Positions 26,178-36,692 of a DNA stretch of 64,000 bases are shown here, piece after piece; position 1 is the first letter of the stretch, and every line of letters starts with the position of its first letter. Under the pieces are notes generated by a model that worked only from the letters and a program-made list of their open reading frames with translations, was not told the origin of the DNA and did not search any database. Location: contig CAVUAD010000001.1 of NCBI GenBank assembly GCA_963739355.1, forward strand, positions 62,001 through 126,000, in the 5' to 3' direction. The translations under genes were made by a program, and so were the position numbers. Origin of the DNA: JAWVFM01 sp963739355 (lineage in GTDB: Bacteria > Actinomycetota > Thermoleophilia > Solirubrobacterales > 70-9).

Positions 26178-27242
26178 TTGGAATTCCTCGACGAGGACCA
26201 ACCCTACGCGCCGCGCAGAGCGCCCGCCCCGCGGCGCCGCGGTCCCGAGCGCCAACAGATCGTCGCCCGCCGGGCGATCGCGGTCGCCGTGGGCATCCTC
26301 GTCCTGATCCTGCTCATCGTCGGCATCAAGGGCTGCGTGAACGCGCGCAAGCAGCGCGGCCTCGAGAACTACGCATCGGACGTGAAGTCGCTGGTCGCCG
26401 ACTCCGACCAGCTCTCCAGCAGCCTTTTCAAGGAGCTCGAGAGTCCGGGGAGCTCGGGGCAGAGCCTGCCCGACGCCCTCGACACCGACCAGGGCACCGC
26501 CGACTCGCTGCTGAACCGCGCACAGGAGATCTCGGCTCCGGGCGACGTCTCCGGCGCGCACGCAAGCCTGGTGCAGGCGTTCCAGCTGCGCAGCGACGGG
26601 ATTGCCGGCCTTGCCAGCGCGCTCCAGTCGGGCGGCTCGGCGAACGCGACGCAGCACGCGGCACAGCGCGCCGTCGACCACATGAAGGAGCTGGTTGCCA
26701 GCGACGTGATCTACATCCGCTCCAAGGACGCGGCCGAGGCGGCGCTCGCCGACGCCGACGTCAGCTCGTCCATTCCCGCGAGCCAGTTCGTGCCCGATCC
26801 CTCGCACTGGCTGAGCGCCTCGACGTTCGAGCCCCTCATCGGGGCGGCGGGCGGCGGTACGACCGGCGGCGGGACACCATGCCCGGCCGGAAAGACCTGC
26901 GGCCTCGGCCTGACCTCCACAACCGTCGGCGGGGTGGCGCTCACATCCGGCAGCTCGGCGACCATCACCGGCTCGTCGCTCGACGTGTCCGTGCAGAACC
27001 AGGGCGACATCACCGAGTCAAACGTCCAGGTCACCGCCAAGGTCAGCGGTGCCGCCGGCGCCCAGGGGTCGGCGACGATCCCGTCGATCAAGGCCGGCGC
27101 GACGCAGACCGCGACGGTCAAGCTGAAGCCGACGCCGAAGGCCGGCGCGTCCGGCACGCTCACCGTCGAGGTCCAGCAGGTGGACGGCGAGCACGTCACC
27201 ACGAACAACCGCGCGAGCTACACGGTCACGTTCAGCGGGTAG
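26178..27242 (+). CDS. Membrane-anchored protein with C-terminal CARDB-like domain
   Basis: 354 residues from a TTG with a GAAGGGG ribosome site. A short basic cytoplasmic N-terminus is followed by one helix (about 32-52), an alpha-helical outer region (about 55-200) and, after a Gly/Thr linker, a beta-sandwich domain (from about 235) with the SLDVSVQNQGDITESNVQV pattern of CARDB/COG1361-type adhesion folds. No enzyme motif is seen. It stands divergently from the polytopic kinase. Function unknown; an envelope structural or sensory role is plausible. Confidence 0.75.
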   Translation: MEFLDEDQPYAPRRAPAPRRRGPERQQIVARRAIAVAVGILVLILLIVGIKGCVNARKQRGLENYASDVKSLVADSDQLSSSLFKELESPGSSGQSLPDALDTDQGTADSLLNRAQEISAPGDVSGAHASLVQAFQLRSDGIAGLASALQSGGSANATQHAAQRAVDHMKELVASDVIYIRSKDAAEAALADADVSSSIPASQFVPDPSHWLSASTFEPLIGAAGGGTTGGGTPCPAGKTCGLGLTSTTVGGVALTSGSSATITGSSLDVSVQNQGDITESNVQVTAKVSGAAGAQGSATIPSIKAGATQTATVKLKPTPKAGASGTLTVEVQQVDGEHVTTNNRASYTVTFSG

Positions 27243-27264
27243 TTCCGGGACCTCGGATCTCAGC

Positions 27265-27270
27265 TAAGTT
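27265..27270 (+). promoter_or_regulatory. -10 element of pheA (leaderless)
   Basis: TAAGTT, 7 nt before the ATG at 27278; no Shine-Dalgarno sequence present. Confidence 0.5.
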
Positions 27271-27277
27271 CGGCGCG

Positions 27278-28132
27278 ATGAAGGTCGCCTACCTCGGCCC
27301 CGCCGGGACGTTCAGCGAGGACGCGTTGCGCTCGGCGGCGGGCGAGAGCGAGCTCGAGGCGGTTCCCGAGACCACCGTCCACGACGCGATCCAGTCCGTC
27401 GCGCGCGGCGAGGTCGAGCTCGCCCTGGTTCCCTTCGAGAACTCGATCGAGGGCTCGGTGCGCTCCACGCTCGACGCCCTCGCCTTCGACGGCGCGGACG
27501 TCACCGTGGTCGGCCAGCACGATCACCCGATTCGCCACAGCCTGATCGCACGCACCACCCTCGAGCCCCGGCGCATCGAGGTTGTCCTCTCTCATCCCCA
27601 GGTACTTGCCCAGTGCGCGCGCTTCCTGCGCGAGGAGCTGCCGTCCGCCGACGTCCGCCCCGCGTCGTCGAGCGCCGAGGCGATTCGGGAGGTGAGCCGC
27701 GAGGCGGCCCCGTGGGCGGCGCTGGGCGCCGCGTCCGCGGCGGCGCTCTACGGCTGCACGGTGCTGCGCGAGGGCGTCGAGGACGAGGCCGACAACGTGA
27801 CCCGGTTCGTGTGGGTGGCCCCCGCGGCCGCCCGGCCTGCCGGCGAGGGCGAGTGGCGGTGCGCCCTGGTGTTCTCGGAGCTCGGCGAGGACCATCCGGG
27901 CGCCCTGGTTGACGCGCTCACCGAGTTCTCGAGCCGCGGCGTCAACCTGATCCGCATCGAGTCGCGGCCGCTGCGGCGCGGGCTGGGCCGCTACATGTTC
28001 TTCATCGACCTCGAGGGCAGGCTGGACGAGCCGCCCGTCGCAGCGGCGGTCGAGGCGCTGCGCGGGAAGGCGGAATCGGTGCGCATCCTCGGCAGCTACC
28101 CGGTGGTCGGCGGGCTGCCGCCGTTGCACTGA
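27278..28132 (+). CDS. pheA: Prephenate dehydratase
   Basis: 284 residues, the monofunctional actinobacterial form without chorismate mutase. The N-terminus YLGPAGTFSEDAL, the VPFENSIEGSV segment and the DNVTRF catalytic Thr-Arg-Phe motif define the prephenate dehydratase domain. The C-terminal ACT domain (about 200-284) contains IESRPLRRGLGRYMFFID, the ESRP phenylalanine-binding site, so allosteric control by Phe is expected. It converts prephenate to phenylpyruvate. It has a leaderless-type promoter and no linked aromatic genes. Confidence 0.95.
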   Translation: MKVAYLGPAGTFSEDALRSAAGESELEAVPETTVHDAIQSVARGEVELALVPFENSIEGSVRSTLDALAFDGADVTVVGQHDHPIRHSLIARTTLEPRRIEVVLSHPQVLAQCARFLREELPSADVRPASSSAEAIREVSREAAPWAALGAASAAALYGCTVLREGVEDEADNVTRFVWVAPAAARPAGEGEWRCALVFSELGEDHPGALVDALTEFSSRGVNLIRIESRPLRRGLGRYMFFIDLEGRLDEPPVAAAVEALRGKAESVRILGSYPVVGGLPPLH

Positions 28133-28165
28133 GCCGAGGGCTGCGGAGCCGGGATCGCCACCGCT

Positions 28166-28171
28166 TAGAAT
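28166..28171 (+). promoter_or_regulatory. -10 element of the HNH gene
   Basis: TAGAAT, 10 nt before the ATG at 28182. Confidence 0.5.
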
Positions 28172-28181
28172 TCCTCGCGCC

Positions 28182-28706
28182 ATGACGAGCACGCGGGTTC
28201 TCGTCCTCAACGCAAGTTTCGAGGCCATCAACGTCTGCACCGTGCGCAGGGCCGCGGTGCTCGTCCTCAAGGAGCGCGCCGAGGTACTTGAGCCGGGCGA
28301 GGGCGCTCTGCGCTCGGAGCGCCTCGAGATGCCCCGTCCCTGCGTCATCAGGCTCGTCCGCTACGTCCGCATCCCCCGCGACGTGCACCGGCGCAAGATC
28401 ACCCGCAAGGCAGTGCTCGCGCGCGATCTGTGGACCTGCCAGTACTGCGGGCGCGAGGCGCACACCGGTCTAACCGTCGATCACGTCATCCCGCGCAGCC
28501 GCGGCGGCACATCGGTGTGGGAGAACATCGTCGCCTCCTGTGCCCCGTGCAACCGCAAGAAGGGCAACCGGCTGCCCCGCGAGGCCTCGATGCACCCGCG
28601 CACCAGCCCGCGGCCGCCCCACCCGACCGTCTTCATCCAGATCGCGAGCCCGAAGGTGCCCGTGGCCTGGACGCCCTACCTGCCCGCGCCCGCCGCTGTG
28701 GTCTGA
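28182..28706 (+). CDS. HNH endonuclease family protein
   Basis: 174 residues. The C-terminal half contains an HNH fold: CQYCG (zinc Cys pair), LTVDHVIPRSRGG (catalytic His in DHV), W-E-N and CAPCNRKKGNR (second Cys pair). The N-terminal half has a VLVLNASFEAINV stretch found in the McrA-like, single-domain branch conserved in actinobacteria and cyanobacteria. No restriction, phage or toxin genes are nearby, so a housekeeping role is as likely as defence. The gene converges with gyrA, with 2 nt between the stops. Confidence 0.88.
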   Translation: MTSTRVLVLNASFEAINVCTVRRAAVLVLKERAEVLEPGEGALRSERLEMPRPCVIRLVRYVRIPRDVHRRKITRKAVLARDLWTCQYCGREAHTGLTVDHVIPRSRGGTSVWENIVASCAPCNRKKGNRLPREASMHPRTSPRPPHPTVFIQIASPKVPVAWTPYLPAPAAVV

Positions 28707-28708
28707 GC

Positions 28709-31255
<2,547 letters not shown>

Positions 31256-31277
31256 CTAGATCGCTCCCATCGCGTGG

Positions 31278-33731
31278 TCAGACATCGAGGAAGCCGACCT
31301 CCTTGGCGTGCTTCTCGATGAAGACCTTGCGCGGCTCCACCTTGTCGCCCATCAGCTCCGTGAAGATCCGCTCCGCCAGGGTCGCGTCCTCGATCGTCAC
31401 CCTCTGGAGCGTTCGGGTGCCCGGGTCCATCGTGGTCTCGCGGAGCTGGTCGGCGTTCATCTCGCCGAGTCCCTTGAAGCGCTGCAGCGCAACGCCGTGT
31501 CTCGAGAGGTCGAGGACGCCGTGACGCAGGGCGCCGAACGTCTCGGCCGTCTTCTGGCGGTCGCCGAGCTGGATTTCGAACGGAGGCGATCCGACCTGCT
31601 TGAGGAGATCGGAGTGAAGGTCCACCAGGTGCCGGTACTCGGTGGAGCCGAAGAGGGTGGCGGGGAGGGTGTGGACCCGAGCGAGGCCGCTCTTGCGATG
31701 CACCGCGCGGATTTGCAGCGCGTCCTCGGAGGCCTCGCGGAGCGCGGTCTCGTAGGCGTCCCCCTCCGGGTCCTCCGCCTCCATGATCTTCTTCGCGCCG
31801 GCGAGCGTTGCGGCGCCCTCGTCGAGGATCCGTGACTCCGAGAGGAAGGCGACGATCTCGTGGCCGAACTCGGCGCGGAGCGACTCGCTCCAGCCCTCGT
31901 ACTCCTTCAGCCGCCGGTTGAAGCGCTGCCAACGGGCGCCGGTGAGGCTGTGCTTCTTGCCCGCCGAGTCCGTGATCGCCACCTGTTCGAGCTTCTCGCG
32001 CAGGAGGAGCTCCTCGAGCTCGGACTCCTTCTCGATGTAGACGTCCTGGCGACCGCTCTTGACCTTGTAGAGGGGCGGCTTGGCGATATAGATGTATCCG
32101 GCCTCGATCAGCTGGGGCATCTCGCGGTAGATGAAGGTGAGCGCCAGCGTGCGGATGTGCGCGCCGTCCACGTCGGCGTCGGTCATGAGGATGATCTTGT
32201 GGTAGCGGGCGTCTTCGAGGTTGAACTCCTCGCGGATGCCGGTGCCGACGGCGGTGATCAGGTTCTGGATCTCCTGGTTGGAGAGCACCTTGTCGATGCG
32301 CGCCTTCTCGACGTTCAGGATCTTCCCGCGCAGCGGGAGGACCGCCTGCGTGTTGCGGTCACGGCCCTGCTTGGCCGAACCGCCTGCCGAGTCGCCCTCG
32401 ACGATGAACAGCTCGGCCAGCGACGGGTCGCGGACGGTGCAGTCCGCGAGCTTGCCGGGAAGCGTCGAGTTCTCCAGCGCGGACTTCCTGCGGGTCAGGT
32501 CGCGCGCCTTGCGGGCAGCCTGGCGCGCGCGGGCCGCGTCGACCGACTTCATCACGATGCGGCGCGCGTCCGGCGGGTGCTCCTCGAGGTACTCGCCGAG
32601 CTTGCGGTTGACCGCCTCCTTGACGAGCCCTTCGATCGGCGGGTTGCCGAGCTTGGTCTTCGTCTGGCCCTCGAACTGGGGGTCGCGGAGCTTCACGGAG
32701 ATGACGGCGGTGAGGCCCTCCCGGACGTCGTCGCCGGTGAGGTTCTCGTCCTTCTCCTTGAGGAGGCCCTTGCCGCGCGCGTAGGCGTTGAGCGTCCTCG
32801 TCAGCGCCGCGCGGAAGCCGGAGAGGTGCGACCCGCCCTCGTGGGTGTTGATGTTGTTGGCGAAGCTGAAGACGGACTCCTGGTACGAGGAGTTCCACTG
32901 CATCGCGACCTCGACCGCGCCCTCCTCGGTCTCGCTCTCGAAGTAGACGGCCTTGCGGTGCAGGGGGTCCTTGTTCTCGTTCAAGTGGGCGACGAAGTCG
33001 ACGATGCCGCCCGCATACTGGAAGGTCTCGCGCTGGCCCTCGCCGCGCTCGTCGACCAGGTCGATCCGCAGGTTGCGGGTGAGGAAGGCGGTCTCGCGCA
33101 GGCGCTCGGACAGGGTCGCGTAGTCGTAGGAGACCTCCTCGAAGACCTCGGCGTCCGCGAGGAAGGTGATGGTCGTCCCCGTCTTCTTGCTCGCCTTCCC
33201 ACGCTTGAGCTCGCCCTTCGGGTCGCCGCGCTCGTAGCTCTGCGTCCAGACGTGTCCGTCGCGGTGGATCTCGAGCTCGAGACGCTCCGACAGGGCGTTG
33301 ACCACCGAGACGCCGACCCCGTGAAGGCCGCCCGAGACCTTGTAGCCGCCGCCGTCGCCGAACTTGCCGCCGGCGTGGAGCGTGGTGAGCACCAGCTCGG
33401 CGGCCGGACGCTTCTCCTCCGGATGCTCGTCGACCGGGATCCCGCGGCCGTCGTCGATGACGGTGATGCTGTTGTCGGGATGGATCGTCACCTCGATCCG
33501 GTCGCAGTGGCCGGCGAGGGCCTCGTCGACGGAGTTGTCGACGACCTCGTAGACCAGGTGATGCAGGCCGCGCGGCCCGGTCGAGCCGATGTACATGCCG
33601 GGACGCTTCCGGACGGGATCGAGGCCCTTGAGGACCGTGATCTCGCCGGACGTGTACTCGCCGGAGGAGGCATCGCTGTTCTTCTTGGGTGAGGCCGCCT
33701 TCTTGGGGGCGGCGGCGGGCTTCGAGGCCAA
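31278..33731 (-). CDS. gyrB: DNA gyrase subunit B (long form)
   Basis: 817 residues from a TTG start. A Lys/Ala/Ser-rich N-terminal extension (about 30 residues) precedes the ATPase domain (KRPGMYIGST, DNSVDEALAG, DDGRGIPV, HGVGVSVVNAL), the Toprim domain (EGDSAGGSAKQGRDR, MTDADVDGAHIRTL) and the C-terminal QRFKGLGEMNADQLRETTMDP. Between the Toprim Asp motif and the C-terminus there is an extra segment of roughly 150 residues (GWSESLRAEFG ... RVHTLPATLFG), comparable in place and size to the insertion in E. coli-type GyrB (804 residues). Gram-positive GyrB is commonly about 640-690 residues. Confidence 0.97.
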   Translation of the reverse strand: MASKPAAAPKKAASPKKNSDASSGEYTSGEITVLKGLDPVRKRPGMYIGSTGPRGLHHLVYEVVDNSVDEALAGHCDRIEVTIHPDNSITVIDDGRGIPVDEHPEEKRPAAELVLTTLHAGGKFGDGGGYKVSGGLHGVGVSVVNALSERLELEIHRDGHVWTQSYERGDPKGELKRGKASKKTGTTITFLADAEVFEEVSYDYATLSERLRETAFLTRNLRIDLVDERGEGQRETFQYAGGIVDFVAHLNENKDPLHRKAVYFESETEEGAVEVAMQWNSSYQESVFSFANNINTHEGGSHLSGFRAALTRTLNAYARGKGLLKEKDENLTGDDVREGLTAVISVKLRDPQFEGQTKTKLGNPPIEGLVKEAVNRKLGEYLEEHPPDARRIVMKSVDAARARQAARKARDLTRRKSALENSTLPGKLADCTVRDPSLAELFIVEGDSAGGSAKQGRDRNTQAVLPLRGKILNVEKARIDKVLSNQEIQNLITAVGTGIREEFNLEDARYHKIILMTDADVDGAHIRTLALTFIYREMPQLIEAGYIYIAKPPLYKVKSGRQDVYIEKESELEELLLREKLEQVAITDSAGKKHSLTGARWQRFNRRLKEYEGWSESLRAEFGHEIVAFLSESRILDEGAATLAGAKKIMEAEDPEGDAYETALREASEDALQIRAVHRKSGLARVHTLPATLFGSTEYRHLVDLHSDLLKQVGSPPFEIQLGDRQKTAETFGALRHGVLDLSRHGVALQRFKGLGEMNADQLRETTMDPGTRTLQRVTIEDATLAERIFTELMGDKVEPRKVFIEKHAKEVGFLDV

Positions 33732-33960
33732 GCTAGTGGGGTGTCCTTCCGGCTCGATTCACGAGAAACCCCGACCGCCGGTTGTCCGCAAGGCACTGCG
33801 TACAGACGGGTCGGGGCATCCGTCCAACTTCACATAAGGATATCAGGTGCGGCCGCCGGAACCATCACCCGTCTGTCACGAAATACCTGCAAATCACGTA
33901 AAATCTGGGTTTACTTGCAGCGCGCCGGCATCGTTCGGGCGGCGGCTCGGCCCCGGCGGT
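33732..33960. promoter_or_regulatory. gyrB upstream region with palindrome and one DnaA-box-like site
   Basis: The 229-nt gap between gyrB and dciA is more AT-rich than its surroundings. It holds TTGTCCGCA (33782-33790, one mismatch to the actinobacterial DnaA box TTGTCCACA) and an interrupted palindrome: CTGCAA (33887-33892) with TTGCAG (33915-33920), and inside it GTAAA (33898-33902) with TTTAC (33910-33914). It must contain the gyrBA promoter; no single -10 element stands out. Confidence 0.4.
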
Positions 33961-34272
33961 CTAGTCACGATCGTGACGAGCGGCGTCGGCCGTGAAGCGC
34001 AGCGCGTCGACGGGCGCGTCGAGCGCCGCGTTCAGCCGCTCGAGCAGGCCCGGCGCGAGGAGGTCGAGCTCCTGTGCCCAGACGGCGGAGCGGCAGCTCA
34101 CGGTGACGACCCCGGCCCGCTCGGCGACCGGGGTGGCCTCCGCGGCGATCGCCTCGCCGGCCACCTCGGGCCACGCCATCTGGACCGCGGCGAGGAGGGT
34201 TTGCGGCGCAGCCTGGGCGCGGGCCGCCCCGATTGCCGCCGCGATGCTCCGCGGGCGGCGCGCGGGGCTCAC
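33961..34272 (-). CDS. dciA: DciA-like protein (DUF721)
   Basis: 103 residues starting at GTG 34272, which overlaps the recF stop (GTGA). The sequence WPEVAGEAIAAEATPV, then VTVSCRSAVWAQELDLL, is the DUF721/DciA signature (W-x-x-VVG ... L-x-V-x-x-x-S-x-x-W-A-x-x-L). DciA loads the replicative helicase in bacteria lacking DnaC/DnaI. The position between recF and gyrB is the classic actinobacterial one. The open frame extends upstream through recF but that part is an out-of-frame reading. Confidence 0.88.
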   Translation of the reverse strand: MSPARRPRSIAAAIGAARAQAAPQTLLAAVQMAWPEVAGEAIAAEATPVAERAGVVTVSCRSAVWAQELDLLAPGLLERLNAALDAPVDALRFTADAARHDRD

Positions 34273-35381
34273 GCGGCCTTCGAGGCGACGCCGATCTCGG
34301 CGCCGCCGCGCAGCGCGATCTCGCGGCGGGCGGCCCCATCGGGCAGCTGCGACGCCTCGGTCGCGGTGATCAGCGCCTGTCCCTCCCCGTCGGCCAGGCG
34401 GGTGACCAGCAGTGCCCGGCGCTCGGGGTCGAGCTCGCTCATCACGTCGTCGAGAAGCATCAGGGGCGGCGTGGCGCGCGCCGCCAGCAGGGCCGCGCGC
34501 TCGGCGAACAGCAGGGCGAGCAGGGCGGTTCGCTGCTCGCCCTGCGACCCGTAGCGGCGGACGGCGCGCGCGGCGACGGTCACCTCGACCTCGTCGAGGT
34601 GCGGCCCGTGCGCGCTGAAGCCGCGGGCGACGTCGGCGGCGCGGCGATCGACGAGCTCCGCCGCGATCTCCTCGGGCGTCGCGCCGGCGCAGCGCGGCCG
34701 GTAGGTGAGCGCAAGCGGTCCGGCGAGCCCGAGCTCCGTCCCTGCGGCCTCGAACCCGCCGGCGAGCTCGCCGACCGCGGCGGCGCGGGTTGCGATGAGC
34801 TCCGACGCCGCGGCCGCGAGCTCCGTATCCCAGGCATCCAGCGAGCCGGGGGCGGACGCGCCGCGCGAGCGCGCGAGCAGCGCGTTGCGTTGGACGAGGG
34901 CGCCTCGGTAGCGGTCCCTGGCCTCGGCCCGGGCGGGCCACAGGGCGGCGGCGAGACGGTCGACGTGGGCACGCCGTGCGCCGGGCGGGCCCTTCACGAG
35001 GGTGAGCCGGTCCGGCAGGAAGACGGCGATGGGCGGCCGGAAGTCCGCCGCGGCGGGGACCGCGGCCGAGCCGTCGAGCAGGTGGCGGCGCTCGCCGGCC
35101 CGCGTGGCCGACCAGAGGAACGCGTGCGAGTCGCCGTCGCAGCGAACCTGGGCTTCCACCCGGGCGAGGTCGGAGTCGAACGCGATCGTCTCGCGGTCCC
35201 GCCGGGTCCGGGGCGAGCGCCCGGTGAGGGCCAGGAACAGCGCCTCGAGGAGGCTCGACTTCCCTGCGCCGTTCGGGCCGTGGACGAGGGTGATCGCGGG
35301 ACCGAGCGTCACGCGAGCGGGCGCGAGGTTGCGGAACCCGGTCGGTTCGACCCACTCCACGGTTCGCGTGGACACCGCCAT
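34269..35381 (-). CDS. recF: DNA replication and repair protein RecF
   Basis: 370 residues. The SMC-like ATPase has Walker A GPNGAGKSS near residue 35, the signature YGSQGEQRTALLALLFAE and Walker B/D-loop LLDDVMSELD near the C-terminus. RecF loads RecA at gaps together with RecO and RecR. The gene starts 9 nt after dnaN and overlaps dciA by 4 nt. Confidence 0.96.
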   Translation of the reverse strand: MAVSTRTVEWVEPTGFRNLAPARVTLGPAITLVHGPNGAGKSSLLEALFLALTGRSPRTRRDRETIAFDSDLARVEAQVRCDGDSHAFLWSATRAGERRHLLDGSAAVPAAADFRPPIAVFLPDRLTLVKGPPGARRAHVDRLAAALWPARAEARDRYRGALVQRNALLARSRGASAPGSLDAWDTELAAAASELIATRAAAVGELAGGFEAAGTELGLAGPLALTYRPRCAGATPEEIAAELVDRRAADVARGFSAHGPHLDEVEVTVAARAVRRYGSQGEQRTALLALLFAERAALLAARATPPLMLLDDVMSELDPERRALLVTRLADGEGQALITATEASQLPDGAARREIALRGGAEIGVASKAA

Positions 35382-35390
35382 GCGGCCGCT

Positions 35391-36500
35391 TCAGACGTTC
35401 AGGCGGATCGGCATCACGAGGTAGCTGAAGTCCTCGCGGCCGGCCGGCTGGAGAAGGCCCGGGCGCAGCGGCGAGGAGAGCCGCAGGACGACCTCCTCGG
35501 AGCCGACGCTCTCGATGCCCTCCACCAGGTACTGGGGGTTGAACGCGATCTCCATCGGGTCGCCGCTGTAGGGCGCCGGCACCGACTCGGCGGCGTCGCC
35601 GATCTCAGGCGTCTCGGCCGCCACGGTGAGCTCCCCCTCCGCGAACGCCAGGCGCAGCGGCGCGTTGCGCTGCGCGAGCTGGCTGATCCGGCGGGTGATC
35701 TCGAGGAGCTCCTCCCGCTGGAGCTTCACCTCGTGCTCGAAGGAGTCCGGGATCAGCTGCTTCCAGCTCGGGAACTGCCCCTCGATCAGCCGCGAGGCGA
35801 GCGTCACCGGGCCGGCCCTGAAGACCGCCTGGTTGCGGGAAAGCGCGATCTCGACCTGCTCGGGGCCGTCCTGGGCGACGATCCGCGCGAGCTCGCGCAG
35901 GGCCTTGGCCGGGACGTTCGCCTCGATGTCGATGGCGATCGGCTCCTCGAGCTCCGAATGCTTGACGCTCAGGCGGTAGGAGTCCGTGGCCACCATCGTC
36001 AGGGTCTTGCCCGCGGCGAGGAAGAGAACGCCGGTGAGGATGGGGCGGACCTCGTCGCGGGAGGCGGCCCTGGCGACGAGATCGATCATCTCCGCAAGCA
36101 CGGCGCCGGGCAGCGTCGCGCCGTCGCCTTCGACCGCCGGCAGGCTCGGGAAGTCCTCCGCGTTCAGGGTCTTCAGATGGAACTGCGCGCTGCCGGCCGT
36201 CACCTCGACGTCGCGCTCGGACGCCCGGTAGGTGAGCGTGACGCTGCCGTCGGGCAGGCTGCGAGCCACGTCGCCGAACAGACGGGCGGGCAGGAGCACC
36301 GAGCCCGGTTCCGCGATCTCCACGTCGGTCACCTCCCGCGTCAGCGACATCTCCATGTCGGTCGCGCGCAACACGAGCTTGCCCGAGTCGGCGTGCAGGT
36401 GAACGCCGGCGAGGGACGGCAGCGTCGTGCGGGTCGACACCGCACGGCCGACGAGTTGCAGGGAGCCGACAAGCTCCTCTCGTGTCAGGGAGATCTTCAT
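35391..36500 (-). CDS. dnaN: DNA polymerase III sliding clamp (beta subunit)
   Basis: 369 residues, the standard beta-clamp length, with three repeated clamp domains. Recognisable pieces are GRAVSTRTTLPSLAGVHL near the start, YRLSVKHSEL in the middle and the C-terminal FSYLVMPIRLNV, which ends in the usual VMPxR(L/M) strand. The ATG at 36500 lies only 40 nt from the dnaA stop. Confidence 0.97.
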   Translation of the reverse strand: MKISLTREELVGSLQLVGRAVSTRTTLPSLAGVHLHADSGKLVLRATDMEMSLTREVTDVEIAEPGSVLLPARLFGDVARSLPDGSVTLTYRASERDVEVTAGSAQFHLKTLNAEDFPSLPAVEGDGATLPGAVLAEMIDLVARAASRDEVRPILTGVLFLAAGKTLTMVATDSYRLSVKHSELEEPIAIDIEANVPAKALRELARIVAQDGPEQVEIALSRNQAVFRAGPVTLASRLIEGQFPSWKQLIPDSFEHEVKLQREELLEITRRISQLAQRNAPLRLAFAEGELTVAAETPEIGDAAESVPAPYSGDPMEIAFNPQYLVEGIESVGSEEVVLRLSSPLRPGLLQPAGREDFSYLVMPIRLNV

Positions 36501-36692
36501 GAAGGCGGGAGGTCCATATTGGTGGTTGGTTCAGATGTATTTAAGTGGTGGACGGGTGTTGACGGGAGCCTGCGGCCGGCTTCGCTACAGGGGTTCGAGG
36601 TGTGGACTCCTCCTGTGGATGAAGCCCGGCGCCGGGGATGACGCCCGCGCCGCGCTCCGCCAGCGCGAGCTGTTCACGGGCGTTGTGGATTG
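36501..36692. other. Candidate origin element at the dnaA-dnaN junction
   Basis: The 40-nt gap contains an AT-rich stretch (36526-36544). The 3-prime end of dnaA carries three boxes with the TGTGGA core: 36601-36609 (TGTGGACTC), 36614-36622 (TGTGGATGA, one mismatch to the DnaA box complement TGTGGATAA) and 36684-36692 (TGTGGATTG). The cluster is suggestive, but the gap is far shorter than a normal oriC. Confidence 0.35.

Noticed and set aside
28182..28706. HNH gene as part of a defence or mobile-intron system
   Set aside because: Neighbours are pheA and gyrA, and the protein is a stand-alone, widely conserved type; nothing nearby supports defence.
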